Part shown: positions 47,588 to 57,418 of the stretch, one piece after another | How positions within the stretch are numbered: the stretch's first letter is position 1 | Layout of the letters: every line of letters starts with the position of its first letter | Assembly: GCF_030450125.1 (NCBI RefSeq) | Contig: NZ_CP123923.1 | Location: forward strand, 4,030,001 to 4,094,000 | Direction: 5' to 3' | From: Streptomyces sp. WP-1 | GTDB lineage: Bacteria > Actinomycetota > Actinomycetes > Streptomycetales > Streptomycetaceae | Length of the DNA: 64,000 nt | Translations under genes and position numbers: made by a program | The notes under the pieces: generated by a model | What the model was told of the DNA's origin: nothing | The model's input: only the letters and a program-made list of their open reading frames with translations | Databases searched by the model: none

Positions 47588-49981
47588 TCAACGGCCCAGA
47601 CGCCCGCGCACCATCCCCACGAGCGAGTTGAGCTCGTCGATCCGCATCCGGCGGGCGGCGACGAAGAAGACACCGAGCAGTACGGCCCCGCCGGCGACCA
47701 GCGCCGCGAAGGAGCCGATGACGCCCTGGCCGAGAGTGTGCCCGATGCCGTAGCAGGCCGCACCGCTGAGCAGGGCCGCCGGTACCGAGGCGATGCACAG
47801 CCGGGCGTACGTCCGCAGCACCCGGGCGCCGTCCAGGTCGCCGCCGAGGCGCTTGCGCAGCCGCCGCCAGGCGACGACGACGCCGATGGCGTAGGCGATA
47901 CCGTACGCGGCCGCCATACCGGCGACCGCCCAGCGGGCCGGCAGCAGGACGTAGCACAGGGCCGAGGCGCCCGCGTTGACCGCGGCGACGATGACCGTGT
48001 TGTAGAAGGGGGTGCGGGTGTCCTCATAGGCGTAGAAGGCGCGCAGGACGACGTACTGCACCGAGAACGGGATCAGGCCGAGGCCGAAGGCCATCAGCAT
48101 GTAGCCCATGTTGGTGGCCGAGCTGGTGCCCGAGCTGCCGAAGATCAGGGTGCACACCGGGATGCCCAGCGCCACGAAGCCGAAGGCGACCGGCACGATG
48201 GCGACCGCCGTGGTCCGCAGGCCCTGGGAGATGTCGTCGCGTACGGCGCCGCCGTCGCCCTCGGAGGCCGAGCGGGAGATGCGCGGCAGCAGGGCGGCCA
48301 TCAGGGAGACCGTGATGATGGCCTGCGGCAGGCCCCAGATCAGCTGGGCGTTGGCGTAGGCGGCGAAACCGGTGCCCGAGACGTTGGAGTCCTTGCCGGC
48401 CGCCGTGGAGAGCTGGGTGACGATCATGGCGCCGGCCTGGTTGGCGAGGACGAACAGGAACGTCCACTTGGCGAGCGCCGCCGCCTTGCCCAGGCCGTGG
48501 CCGCGCCAGTCGAACCGCGGCCGGATCCGGAACCCGGTCTCGCGCAGATAGGGGATCATCGCCAGCGCCTGCACGACCAGGCCGAGCAGCACACCGACGC
48601 CGAGCAGGCGCTGACCCTGCGGCGGGATGTTCGTGACCGTCATGTGGGAGTGGGCGGCGGTGCCGTAGACCCAGATGAACATGCCCAGCGTCACGATGAT
48701 GACGATGTTGTTCAGGACCGGGGTCCACATCATCGCGCCGAACTTGCCGCGCGCGTTGAGGACCTGACCCATCACCACATGGATGCCCATGAAGAAGATC
48801 GAGGGCAGGAAGTAGCGGGTGAAGGTGACCGCGACCTCGTTGGCCGCCGGGTTGCTGGCGACCGGGTTGGAGATCAGGCGGACCAGCAGGGGCGCCGCGA
48901 ACATCGCGAGAGCGGTCAGCGCCGCCAGCGCCACCATCACGAGGGTCAGCAGGCGGTTGGCGAAGGCCTCGCCGCCGTCCTCGTCCTCCTTCATCGAGCG
49001 GACCAGCTGCGGCACGAACACCGAGTTGAGGCCGCCGCCGACGGTGAGGATGTAGATCATGGTCGGCAGCTGGTAGGCGACCTGGAAGGAGTCGCCGAGG
49101 AAGCCGAGGCCGAGCGCGGAGACGATCAGCGCGGAGCGGACGAAGCCGGTGAGCCGGGAGACCAGGGTGCCGGCCGCCATGACGGCGCTGGACTTCATCA
49201 GCCCGCCGACCTTGCCGCCCTTCTTGGCGGGCGGGGCGGTCGCCACCGAGGCCACGGGCGCCATGACGGTCTCGGCCGGGCCGGACCCGGACGGGACGCC
49301 GGGAACCGGGGCCCCGACCGGTGCGGACACCGGGGGCTGCGTCGGGTTCTGGGCGGAGGCGTAGGGCGCGGCGGGCGCGGCCGGGTGCCCCTGCCCGGCG
49401 TACGGATTCTGCTGCTGCGGCTGCCGGCCGTAGGCCGGCGGGTACTGACCGCCGGGCGCGGCGCCCGTGCTCGGCGCGGCGGCCGGTCCCGGGACGCCCG
49501 GGGAGTCCACCGGCGCGTGCCCGCGGCTCTGCTGCTGGTCCTTGAAGAGATGCGCGAACGCGTCCGGCTCGTGGTACTCCTCGCCGGAGTTCGAGACCAG
49601 GTCGTCCACGCCCACGAACTGGGTAGTGCGCGGGTCGTCGCCGTAGGGCATGTAGGGCGCCGCGCCGTCCGGCTCGGGCGCCGGGGTCTGCGCCCACACC
49701 CGCGGGTCGGGCGCGTACGGCGACTGGGCGGGCTGCCCGTACAGCGGCTGCTCGTAGGTGCCCGGGGGTGGCGGGGGGTGCGCGGCACGGTCGTAGAGCG
49801 CCTCGGCGACGGGGTCCTGGGCGGTCAGATCGTGTGCCCGGTAGGGATCCTGGTCGTAGGCGTCCTGGAGGTACATGTCCGCCGCTTGCTGCGGCGGCAC
49901 CTGGCCGGGCTCGGGCGGCGTCTCGGGGTAGCCCGAGCCGGCCGCGCCCTGGCCGCGGTCACCGTCGTACGGCGCGTTCAT
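47588..49981 (-). CDS. murJ: Lipid II flippase MurJ (MviN)
   Basis: MurJ moves lipid II across the membrane for peptidoglycan synthesis. The 797-residue protein has a 260-residue N-terminal extension rich in Pro, Gln, Tyr and Gly, presumably cytoplasmic and disordered, then about 14 transmembrane segments. The core begins at SSAVMAAGTLVSRLTGFVRS, with QVAYQLPTMIYILTVGGGLN and FVPQLVRSM typical of the family. The end MRIDELNSLVGMVRGRLG is cytoplasmic. The mycobacterial pseudokinase and external domain are not fused here but encoded by the next gene. Confidence 0.95.
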   Translation of the reverse strand: MNAPYDGDRGQGAAGSGYPETPPEPGQVPPQQAADMYLQDAYDQDPYRAHDLTAQDPVAEALYDRAAHPPPPPGTYEQPLYGQPAQSPYAPDPRVWAQTPAPEPDGAAPYMPYGDDPRTTQFVGVDDLVSNSGEEYHEPDAFAHLFKDQQQSRGHAPVDSPGVPGPAAAPSTGAAPGGQYPPAYGRQPQQQNPYAGQGHPAAPAAPYASAQNPTQPPVSAPVGAPVPGVPSGSGPAETVMAPVASVATAPPAKKGGKVGGLMKSSAVMAAGTLVSRLTGFVRSALIVSALGLGFLGDSFQVAYQLPTMIYILTVGGGLNSVFVPQLVRSMKEDEDGGEAFANRLLTLVMVALAALTALAMFAAPLLVRLISNPVASNPAANEVAVTFTRYFLPSIFFMGIHVVMGQVLNARGKFGAMMWTPVLNNIVIIVTLGMFIWVYGTAAHSHMTVTNIPPQGQRLLGVGVLLGLVVQALAMIPYLRETGFRIRPRFDWRGHGLGKAAALAKWTFLFVLANQAGAMIVTQLSTAAGKDSNVSGTGFAAYANAQLIWGLPQAIITVSLMAALLPRISRSASEGDGGAVRDDISQGLRTTAVAIVPVAFGFVALGIPVCTLIFGSSGTSSATNMGYMLMAFGLGLIPFSVQYVVLRAFYAYEDTRTPFYNTVIVAAVNAGASALCYVLLPARWAVAGMAAAYGIAYAIGVVVAWRRLRKRLGGDLDGARVLRTYARLCIASVPAALLSGAACYGIGHTLGQGVIGSFAALVAGGAVLLGVFFVAARRMRIDELNSLVGMVRGRLGR

Positions 49982-50027
49982 GCCTTACCCCACCTCATCG
50001 TCCCGGGCCCACCGGCCACGACATCGC

Positions 50028-52400
50028 TCAACGGTCCACTCTCTCACCCGTCCCGGACGGGTCGGTGCTTTCCGGTGCGGTGTCCGGCGCAGGGTCACTC
50101 GGCTGCTCCGGGTCGTCTGCCCCCGCGGCGGAGTCGGGCTCCCCCGGGAGACGATCCCCGGGGGCGTCGGGGTTCCCGGGCTCGTCGGAGTGCTCCCCCG
50201 CCGCGCCCGAGCCGCCCTCTCCGGCCTGGCGGGCGGCCGCCCGCTTGCGCTGGGTGTACATCCGGAAGCCGGCGAGGACGAGGAGCAGCACACCGCCGCC
50301 GATGACCAGCATCACCGTGGGGGTGACCTCGGTGACCTTCACATCGAAGCTGACGGGGGCGCCGTACTCCTGGCCGTCCTCGGTGTACAGCTGGGCGATC
50401 ACCGTGGCCCGGCCGTTGGCGTTGGCCGAGGTGCTGAACTTCACGGACTGGGCGTGACCGCCGGCGATGTCGACGGACTGCTCGTAGTACGCCTTGCCGC
50501 CGATCTTCAGTCGGGTCGGCTGGGTCGAGGTGAGCCGCAGCACCAGATGGCCGACCGGCTGTACGAGGTTGTTCTGGACGGTCACCGGGATGGTCGCGCT
50601 GCGTCCGGACAGCTTGGTCTCGGACTTGTCGATCAGTTTGACCTGCCCGGCCAGATCGTCCAGCCACGCCTCGACGCCGCTGCGGAAGCCGTCCCCGTCC
50701 CCGCTCTGGCCCCGCCACGACGTGGACATCCCGCGGTTTATGGCCCGCCCGAACGGGGTGACCACACGGGACTGGTCGGAGAGGATCACCTGGAAGTCGT
50801 CGAGCTTGTCCTGGGTCCGGGCGATCTGCTGGAAGGCCAAGGCCGGCAGCTCCTGGCGGCGCAGGTACGACGGGTAGGCCGAGGTCGACGGGATGCGCGT
50901 GGTGGCGTCCGGGTCGGGCTTGGCCTTGGCCGCCGCCGTCAGGTCCTGCGCCTGGGACCAGGTGCCGCCCTGGAGCGCCCGCACGGCCGCGGCCATCGCC
51001 TTCGCCTGGGCCGCCGTGGGCAGGCGCTGCGGGGCGACCACGATGCTGCGCTGCTGGTCCGTCTGCGCGTTGATCTCAAGGCTCTGGGCCAGGAACTCCT
51101 GCACGGCGAGCGTGGAAGAGCCCGCCTTCGTCAGATCGTCCTCGAAGGCCGTGGACAGCTTGGCGTCGGCCACGACCGCCGTGGTGCCCCCGCCGACCGG
51201 GCGCGCGGCGGAGGGCGTGTACGACAGCCCGGCCGTCTCCTGGAGGCTGTCGCTGCGGGCGATCACCCGGTCCGCGCCCGCTGAGGTCGCGACCCTCATG
51301 ATCGACGGGTCCACGGCGCCGTTCACCGGCCACGCGTAATCCGTGCTCGGTGTGACGTGGAGCACGGTCTTCACGGTGGTGGCGGCGACGTCGGTGGCGT
51401 CCTTGAGGTGGCTGAGGGAGCCGGTGACGCTGGTGCCGCGGTGCGCGAGGGAGGCCAGGTCGGGGTCGGCGAAGGGCAGCGCGACGACCTCCTTGCCCAC
51501 CACCGCCTTCTGGAGGTTCGCCAGCCACTGCTTGGCGAGCGCCTGGTGCTCCTTGGGACCCGCGACCGTGGTGTCGCCGTCCCCCTGGAGCCGGTAGTTG
51601 CCCGATGCCATGGCGTCCACGGAGGCCAGCAGGTCGGGGTCGATCACCCAGGTGACGTCCAGGTCCTTGCCGAGGCCGACCATCTGGTCGAGCCGGCCGC
51701 CCGGCGCGAGCTCCTTGGCCAGCTCGTCGTTGGAGAACACCGGCGTCTGCAGCTCGCCGGCGCCCGTCTTGGCCGTCATGTGGACGGTGGACAGCAGCGG
51801 CCACAGGACCGTCGTCCTGGTCTTGGTGTCGGCGTCGGACGGCTGCCAGGGCAGGAACGTCCGCTGCACGCCGAGCACCTGCTGCCAGGGCTGGGCGGAG
51901 GTCTGCCCGGACAGGGCGACCCCGAACTCGTAGACACCGTCCGCACCGAGGTCGAGCTTGTCCACCGGCACGGAGATGCTGAAGTGCTCGGCGACGCCCG
52001 GCGCCAGCTCGGCGAACTTCTGCGCGTACTTGTCACCGACCTCGGAGCCGCTGATCCCCTGGAGCTCGTCGGGGTGCTGGGCCACGTCGCTGATCCCGGA
52101 GCGGGTGTTCAGTATCGGGCCGACCCGCAGACCCACATGGGCACCGGTGACGGCCTGCTTGCCGTTGTTGGTCACCGTGCCGGAGACGGTGAGGGTGTCG
52201 CCGTCCGTGGGGGCGTTGGGACTCATCGAGTCCACGGAGACGGACACCGGGTCCCCGGAGGCGGCGGCGGCCGGCGCGGCGGCGGGCAGCTGGAGCAGCC
52301 CGGCCAGCAGAGGCGCCCCGGCGAGCAGGGCTCCGGTGCGCCGCAGCCATCGGCGCGCGGGTGAGGCACTGGTCCCCTGGAAGTCAGCCGCCTCGGCCAC
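50028..52400 (-). CDS. Large secreted membrane-anchored protein (DUF6049 type)
   Basis: A 790-residue protein with a twin-arginine-like basic start (SPARRWLRRTGALL), signal peptide core ending in PAAAPAAAAS, a long external region and one C-terminal transmembrane helix (VMLVIGGGVLLLVLAGF, about 690-708) with a cytosolic tail rich in Gly, Glu and Pro. Its N-terminal part reads as an immunoglobulin-like repeat domain (LTVSGTVTNNGKQAVTGAHV). It occupies the place of the equally large Rv3909-type protein of mycobacteria between cca and murJ, suggesting a role in envelope assembly. The activity is unknown. The GTG at 52400 was chosen; ATG 52457 also stays in frame. Confidence 0.85.
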   Translation of the reverse strand: MAEAADFQGTSASPARRWLRRTGALLAGAPLLAGLLQLPAAAPAAAASGDPVSVSVDSMSPNAPTDGDTLTVSGTVTNNGKQAVTGAHVGLRVGPILNTRSGISDVAQHPDELQGISGSEVGDKYAQKFAELAPGVAEHFSISVPVDKLDLGADGVYEFGVALSGQTSAQPWQQVLGVQRTFLPWQPSDADTKTRTTVLWPLLSTVHMTAKTGAGELQTPVFSNDELAKELAPGGRLDQMVGLGKDLDVTWVIDPDLLASVDAMASGNYRLQGDGDTTVAGPKEHQALAKQWLANLQKAVVGKEVVALPFADPDLASLAHRGTSVTGSLSHLKDATDVAATTVKTVLHVTPSTDYAWPVNGAVDPSIMRVATSAGADRVIARSDSLQETAGLSYTPSAARPVGGGTTAVVADAKLSTAFEDDLTKAGSSTLAVQEFLAQSLEINAQTDQQRSIVVAPQRLPTAAQAKAMAAAVRALQGGTWSQAQDLTAAAKAKPDPDATTRIPSTSAYPSYLRRQELPALAFQQIARTQDKLDDFQVILSDQSRVVTPFGRAINRGMSTSWRGQSGDGDGFRSGVEAWLDDLAGQVKLIDKSETKLSGRSATIPVTVQNNLVQPVGHLVLRLTSTQPTRLKIGGKAYYEQSVDIAGGHAQSVKFSTSANANGRATVIAQLYTEDGQEYGAPVSFDVKVTEVTPTVMLVIGGGVLLLVLAGFRMYTQRKRAAARQAGEGGSGAAGEHSDEPGNPDAPGDRLPGEPDSAAGADDPEQPSDPAPDTAPESTDPSGTGERVDR

Positions 52401-52665
52401 GCGCTCGCCCGTCCCTCGTCGTCGTCTCAGTGGTCGTCGGAATGTGCGTCCCCGCATGGTAACGATGTGCGCCGAGCGGAAGTGCCGCGGACCAGGTCAC
52501 AAGATCGCTGGACGGAGACGGCCCGTCCTCTATATCCAGTATCGAGGGGAGAGGCGCCGTACGCCGCAAGAGCTGGGCTTGCACGGGTATGCCGGAAGCC
52601 GTCCGCGGCCCGCTGCGGGCCGGGTCCCGGGCCGAATGGGGGCGCCCCGGAGCGCCCGGGGCACG

Positions 52666-52671
52666 TACCCT
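52666..52671 (+). promoter_or_regulatory. -10 element of cca; transcript probably leaderless
   Basis: TACCCT lies eight bases before the GTG of cca, so transcription would begin at or next to the start codon. No ribosome-binding sequence fits between them. No clear -35 was found. The 279-base cca / DUF6049-gene gap (52401-52679) also holds a TATATC near 52530, possibly serving the leftward operon. Confidence 0.45.
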
Positions 52672-52679
52672 CTTCTGTT

Positions 52680-54146
52680 GTGCCGAACCCCAACGAAGAC
52701 ACTCCCTCCGCCCTGAGCCAGGCCCAGCAGCGCGCGGTCACCGAGCTGCTGCGGGTGGCGCCGGTCGCCGACGATCTCGCCCGCCGATTCCAGGAGGCGG
52801 GGTTCTCCCTCGCCCTGGTCGGCGGCTCGGTGCGCGACGCACTGCTCGGCCGGCTCGGCAACGATCTGGACTTCACCACCGATGCCCGTCCTGAGGACGT
52901 GCTGAAGATCGTCCGGCCCTGGGCCGACGCGGTCTGGGAGGTGGGGATCGCCTTCGGCACCGTCGGCGCGCACAAGGGCGCCCGGGTCGGGGACACCGAC
53001 ATGACCTTCCAGATCGAGATCACGACCTACCGGTCGGAGGCGTACGACCGCACCTCGCGCAAGCCCGAGGTCTCCTACGGCGACTCCATCGAGCAGGATC
53101 TGGTCCGCCGGGACTTCACGGTCAACGCGATGGCCGTGGCCCTGCCGGAGAAGGAGTTCATCGATCCGTACGGCGGTCTGGTGGACCTCGCGGCCCGGGT
53201 GCTGCGGACGCCGGGCACGCCGGAGGATTCCTTCTCGGACGATCCGCTGCGGATGATGCGGGCCGCCCGGTTCGCCGCCCAGCTGGACTTCGAGGTCGCT
53301 CCCGAGGTCGTCGCCGCCATGACGGACATGGCCGGGCGCATCGAGATCGTCTCGGCGGAGCGAGTCCGGGACGAGCTGAACAAGCTGATCCTCTCCGACC
53401 ACCCGCGCAAGGGGCTGACCCTGCTCGTGGACACCGGGCTCGCCGCCCATGTGCTGCCCGAGCTGCCGGCGCTGCGCCTGGAGAGCGACGAGCACCACCG
53501 GCACAAGGACGTCTACGAGCACACGCTGATCGTTCTGGAACAGGCGATGGCGCTGGAGGAGAACGGTCCCGATCTCGCGCTGCGGCTGTCCGCGCTGCTG
53601 CACGACATCGGCAAGCCGCGCACCCGCCGCTTCGAGAAGGACGGCCGGGTCTCCTTCCACCACCACGAGGTGGTCGGCGCCAAGATGACCAAGAAGCGCA
53701 TGACCGCCCTGAAGTACTCCAACGAGCTGGTGAAGGACGTCTCACGGCTGGTCGAACTCCATCTGCGCTTCCACGGCTACGGCACCGGGGAGTGGACGGA
53801 CTCGGCGGTCCGCCGCTACGTCCGTGACGCGGGCCCGCTGCTGGACCGTCTGCACAAGCTGACCCGCTCCGATTGCACGACCCGCAACAAGCGGAAGGCG
53901 GCCACGCTGTCCCGGGCCTACGACGGCCTGGAGGAGCGCATCGCCCAGCTTCAGGAGCAGGAGGAGCTGGACTCGATCCGCCCGGACCTCGACGGCAACC
54001 AGATCATGGAGATCCTGGGCGTCACTCCCGGCCCGGTGATCGGCAAGGCGTACAAGCACCTGCTGGAGCTGCGCCTGGAGAACGGGCCGATGGAGCACGA
54101 GGCCGCGGTGGCCGCGCTCAAGGAGTGGTGGGCCGGACAGGAGTGA
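52680..54146 (+). CDS. cca: CCA tRNA nucleotidyltransferase with HD domain
   Basis: Adds or repairs the CCA end of tRNAs. The 488-residue protein has the nucleotidyltransferase head LVGGSVRDALLG (residues about 46-57) and the metal-binding DLDF of GNDLDFTT, then RRDFTVNAMA and the RMMRAARFAAQL neck. An HD domain (LLHDIGK, about 310) hints at phosphohydrolase activity, and RSDCTTRNKRKA with a C-terminal helix follows. It is divergent from the murJ operon, in the same order as mycobacterial pcnA. The GTG at 52680 has no upstream ribosome site. Confidence 0.95.
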   Translation: MPNPNEDTPSALSQAQQRAVTELLRVAPVADDLARRFQEAGFSLALVGGSVRDALLGRLGNDLDFTTDARPEDVLKIVRPWADAVWEVGIAFGTVGAHKGARVGDTDMTFQIEITTYRSEAYDRTSRKPEVSYGDSIEQDLVRRDFTVNAMAVALPEKEFIDPYGGLVDLAARVLRTPGTPEDSFSDDPLRMMRAARFAAQLDFEVAPEVVAAMTDMAGRIEIVSAERVRDELNKLILSDHPRKGLTLLVDTGLAAHVLPELPALRLESDEHHRHKDVYEHTLIVLEQAMALEENGPDLALRLSALLHDIGKPRTRRFEKDGRVSFHHHEVVGAKMTKKRMTALKYSNELVKDVSRLVELHLRFHGYGTGEWTDSAVRRYVRDAGPLLDRLHKLTRSDCTTRNKRKAATLSRAYDGLEERIAQLQEQEELDSIRPDLDGNQIMEILGVTPGPVIGKAYKHLLELRLENGPMEHEAAVAALKEWWAGQE

Positions 54147-54164
54147 GGGTGCGGCCCGGCCGTT

Positions 54165-54178
54165 GTTTCACGTGAAAC
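54165..54178. promoter_or_regulatory. parS: parS site
   Basis: Perfect GTTTCACGTGAAAC, 18 bases after the cca stop. Another perfect site lies 31 bases further on, forming a close pair. Confidence 0.95.
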
Positions 54179-54200
54179 ATCCGCCGGGCCGACCGTGCCG

Positions 54201-54232
54201 AGGGTCGATGTTTCACGTGAAACATCGACCCT
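54201..54232. promoter_or_regulatory. parS: parS site (54210-54223) within a 32-bp palindrome that may also terminate cca
   Basis: The parS core GTTTCACGTGAAAC is flanked by eight to ten more complementary bases on each side, giving a perfect 32-base palindrome without loop. On the + strand CTTTCTCTTTT follows, so the cca transcript could end here. The TGA at 54213-54215 within the core is the stop codon of the leftward MFS gene. Confidence 0.9.
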
Positions 54233-55517
54233 CTTTCTCTTTTCCGGCTTCCCGCAGCAGCCGTTCGAAGTACGCCAGCAGCACGGCGACGAACGCGTAG
54301 ATCACGGCGACCAGGACGACCAGCAGGGGCGATCTGCCGTCCGGCGGGAGCATCAGGGCCGCCACCCCGGCCGCGCCGACGAAGGCCACATTGAAGAGGA
54401 CGTCGTAGACGGAGAAGATCCGCCCGCGAAAGCCGTCGTCCACATGGGACTGGACGATGGTGTCGGTCGCGATCTTGGCGCCCTGGGTGATCAGCCCCAG
54501 CACGAAGGCGGCGGCGAGCAGCGGTGCGGTGGTGAACGGCAGGCCGAGCGCGGGTTCCAGTAACGCGGCCGCCGCCGAGCACACCACGATCCAGCGCAGC
54601 GGCCCCAGCCGTCCCGCCGTCCAGGGCGTCACGGCGGCCGCCGCGAAGAACCCGGCACCGGACAGGGCCAGCGCCAGACCGAGGAGCCGCAGCCCTTCCT
54701 CGGGGCCGGACGAGAGCGTGTAGCGGCACAGCATGAGCAGCAGGACGAGGAGCGCGCCGTAGCAGAAGCGCATCAGCGTCATCGAGGCCAGCGCCCAGGC
54801 CGCCTCCCGGCGCCGGGGTGCGGCCAGATGCCGGATGGCGGCGAGCAGATCGCGTGCCGTGTCGGCGAGCGCGGTCGTCAGATGCGGTTGCAGCTGCTGC
54901 CGGTCGGGGCCGAGGAGGGCGGGCGCCATGCTCAGGGAGACCAGGCCCGCGCACAGATAGAGCAGGGCGCCCAGCAGCACCACCGCGGCGTCGGAGCCCG
55001 AGGACAGCAGCCGTACCCCGAAGGCGAGCCCACCCCCGGCGGTGGCGGCGAGCGTGCCGGCGGTCGGGGACAGGGAGTTGGCGATCACCAGGCGTTCGGC
55101 GTCGACCACGCGGGGCAGAGCCGCGGAGAGCCCGGCGAGGATGAAGCGGTTGACGGCCGTGACACACAGCGCGGAGACGTAGAAGAGCCAGGCCGGGACA
55201 TCGCCCGCCATCAGCGCGGCGGTGCCGACGGCCAGCAGGGCGCGCAGCAGATTGCCGTGGACGAACACCTGACGGCGCCGCCAGCGGTCCAGCAGGACGC
55301 CCGCGAAGGGGCCGACGAGCGAGTAGGGGAGCAGCAGCACCGCCATCGCCGAGGCGATCGCGGCCGCCGAGGTCTGTTTCTCCGGGGAGAAGACGACGTA
55401 GGCGGCGAGCGCGACCTGGTAGACGCCGTCGGCGCCCTGGGACAGCAGACGGACGTACAGCAGGCGCCGGAAGTACCGCAGGCGCAACAGGGCGCGCAGA
55501 TCACGGACGACGGGCAT
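54213..55517 (-). CDS. MFS transporter
   Basis: A 434-residue membrane protein with about 12 transmembrane segments, typical of the major facilitator superfamily. VGPFAGVLLDRWRRRQVFVHG is the conserved loop between segments 2 and 3 and identifies a drug-efflux-like branch. The substrate is unknown. The ATG at 55517 has GAGG nine bases upstream. The last residues (R-C-F-T-stop) are encoded by the parS palindrome, so the end of the gene is fixed by that site. A terminator separates it from ino1. Confidence 0.88.
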   Translation of the reverse strand: MPVVRDLRALLRLRYFRRLLYVRLLSQGADGVYQVALAAYVVFSPEKQTSAAAIASAMAVLLLPYSLVGPFAGVLLDRWRRRQVFVHGNLLRALLAVGTAALMAGDVPAWLFYVSALCVTAVNRFILAGLSAALPRVVDAERLVIANSLSPTAGTLAATAGGGLAFGVRLLSSGSDAAVVLLGALLYLCAGLVSLSMAPALLGPDRQQLQPHLTTALADTARDLLAAIRHLAAPRRREAAWALASMTLMRFCYGALLVLLLMLCRYTLSSGPEEGLRLLGLALALSGAGFFAAAAVTPWTAGRLGPLRWIVVCSAAAALLEPALGLPFTTAPLLAAAFVLGLITQGAKIATDTIVQSHVDDGFRGRIFSVYDVLFNVAFVGAAGVAALMLPPDGRSPLLVVLVAVIYAFVAVLLAYFERLLREAGKEKEGRCFT

Positions 55518-55540
55518 GGGGCACAGCCTCACATATGCGG

Positions 55541-55570
55541 AAGGTCCCCGGGTCGGGACCCGGGGACCTT
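55541..55570. terminator. Terminator between ino1 and the MFS gene
   Basis: A G+C-rich hairpin (GGTCCCCGGGTC paired with GACCCGGGGACC, two-base loop) flanked by AA and TT, 39 bases after the ino1 stop. Confidence 0.85.
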
Positions 55571-55608
55571 CACTTCACAGCCCTGGCAGGAGCGATTTCC
55601 GTGTCGAG

Positions 55609-56691
55609 TCAGCGCTCGACGTCACCACGGATGAACTTCTCGACGTTCTCGCGGGCCTCGTCGTCGAAGTACTGCACCGGCGGGGACTTCATGAAGTACG
55701 AGGACGCGGAGAGGATCGGGCCGCCGATGCCGCGGTCCTTGGCGATCTTCGCGGCACGCAGGGCGTCGATGATGACACCGGCGGAGTTCGGGGAGTCCCA
55801 GACCTCGAGCTTGTACTCCAGGTTCAGCGGGACGTCGCCGAAGGCACGGCCCTCGAGGCGGACGTAGGCCCACTTGCGGTCGTCCAGCCAGGCCACGTAG
55901 TCGGACGGGCCGATGTGGACGTTCTTCTCGCCGAGGTCCCGGTCGGGGATCTGGGAGGTGACGGCCTGCGTCTTGGAGATCTTCTTGGACTCCAGGCGCT
56001 CGCGCTCGAGCATGTTCTTGAAGTCCATGTTGCCGCCGACGTTCAGCTGCATCGTGCGGTCCAGGATGACACCGCGGTCCTCGAACAGCTTCGCCATGAC
56101 GCGGTGCGTGATGGTGGCGCCGACCTGGGACTTGATGTCGTCACCGACGATCGGCACACCGGCCTCGGTGAACTTGTCCGCCCACTCCTTGGTACCGGCG
56201 ATGAAGACCGGGAGGGCGTTGACGAAGGCGACCTTGGCGTCGATGGCGCACTGGGCATAGAACTTCGCCGCGGCCTCGGAGCCGACCGGCAGGTAGCAGA
56301 CCAGAACGTCGACCTGCTTGTCCTTCAGGATCTGGACGACGTCGACCGGCTCGGCCTCCGACTCCTCGATGGTCTGGCGGTAGTACTTGCCCAGACCGTC
56401 GAGGGTGTGGCCGCGCTGCACGGTGACGCCGCTGTTCGGGACGTCGCAGATCTTGATGGTGTTGTTCTCGGAGGCGCCGATCGCGTCCGCGAGGTCGAGG
56501 CCGACCTTCTTGGCGTCCACGTCGAACGCGGCCACGAACTCGATGTCGCGTACGTGGTACTCACCGAACTGCACGTGCATCAGGCCGGGGACCTTGGCCG
56601 CCGCGTCGGCGTCCTTGTAGTACTCGACTCCCTGCACCAGCGACGCGGCGCAGTTGCCCACGCCGACGATGGCTACGCGAACCGAACCCAT
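55609..56691 (-). CDS. ino1: Inositol-3-phosphate synthase
   Basis: Converts glucose 6-phosphate to 1L-myo-inositol 3-phosphate with NAD, providing inositol for phosphatidylinositol lipids and mycothiol. The 360-residue actinobacterial form has GVGNCAAS (10-17) for [17 protein letters not shown], and the domain containing [18 protein letters not shown] and [14 protein letters not shown]. It follows padR on the same strand by 43 bases, so it is probably co-transcribed with and regulated by that repressor. Confidence 0.95.
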   Translation of the reverse strand: MGSVRVAIVGVGNCAASLVQGVEYYKDADAAAKVPGLMHVQFGEYHVRDIEFVAAFDVDAKKVGLDLADAIGASENNTIKICDVPNSGVTVQRGHTLDGLGKYYRQTIEESEAEPVDVVQILKDKQVDVLVCYLPVGSEAAAKFYAQCAIDAKVAFVNALPVFIAGTKEWADKFTEAGVPIVGDDIKSQVGATITHRVMAKLFEDRGVILDRTMQLNVGGNMDFKNMLERERLESKKISKTQAVTSQIPDRDLGEKNVHIGPSDYVAWLDDRKWAYVRLEGRAFGDVPLNLEYKLEVWDSPNSAGVIIDALRAAKIAKDRGIGGPILSASSYFMKSPPVQYFDDEARENVEKFIRGDVER

Positions 56692-56734
56692 TCCGGTTGC
56701 TCCCTGTGTGTACGAGTGAGGCCCTGACTGGGAC

Positions 56735-57418
56735 TCACGTGGCGGTGTCGCCGGGCGGATCCGTCCGGGAGGTGCTCCCGGGACGGGGCAGGCCGCCCGT
56801 CGATCCAGTGGTGTTGTCCTGTTGAGCGGGCCCCCCGGACGCGGGCCTTCTCAGGTCCCGTCCGGCTCGCTCGCTCTCGATGAGCTCGTTCAGCCAGCGC
56901 ACTTCGCGCTCCACGGATTCCATCCCGTGGCGCTGGAGCTCGAGTGTGTAGTCGTCCAGGCGCTCCCGCGTCCGGGTCAGGGAGGCGCGCATCTTCTCCA
57001 GGCGCTCCTCCAGCCGGCTGCGCCGGCCCTCCAGCACGCGCATGCGCACATCGCGCGAGGTCTGCCCGAAGAAAGCGAACCGTGCGGCGAAGTGCTCGTC
57101 CTCGTACGCGTCGGGACCGGTCTGCGAGAGCAGTTCCTCGAAGTGCTCCTTACCTTCCGCCGTCAACCGGTAGACGATCTTGGCGCGGCGTCCGGCGAGG
57201 GGAGCGGCGAGGGCGTCCTCGTGGGTGTTGCCCGGCTCCTCGGTCAACCAGCCGCTCGCGACCAGCGTCTTGAGGCAGGGATACAGGGTCCCGTAGCTGA
57301 AAGCGCGGAACACACCCAGGGACGTGTTGAGTCGTTTACGCAGCTCGTAACCGTGCATAGGGGACTCGCGCAGCAGGCCGAGCACGGCGAACTCGAGGAT
57401 GCCGGAGCGCCGGCTCAT
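56735..57418 (-). CDS. PadR family transcriptional regulator
   Basis: A 227-residue regulator. Residues 1-80 form the winged HTH ([20 protein letters not shown], then [19 protein letters not shown]), and a dimerising coiled coil with the Vir C-terminal domain (about 100-190) follows; the last 35 residues are a polar tail. The ATG at 57418 has AGGAGG upstream. A perfect 11-base-arm palindrome of the ATGT/ACAT kind lies 72-94 bases before the start, so it probably represses its own gene and ino1 downstream. Confidence 0.93.
   Translation of the reverse strand: MSRRSGILEFAVLGLLRESPMHGYELRKRLNTSLGVFRAFSYGTLYPCLKTLVASGWLTEEPGNTHEDALAAPLAGRRAKIVYRLTAEGKEHFEELLSQTGPDAYEDEHFAARFAFFGQTSRDVRMRVLEGRRSRLEERLEKMRASLTRTRERLDDYTLELQRHGMESVEREVRWLNELIESERAGRDLRRPASGGPAQQDNTTGSTGGLPRPGSTSRTDPPGDTAT

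Noticed and set aside
47306..50305. 999-codon plus-strand frame opposite murJ
   Set aside because: It is the shadow of murJ and its neighbour in high-G+C DNA; murJ has clear membrane topology and conserved motifs.
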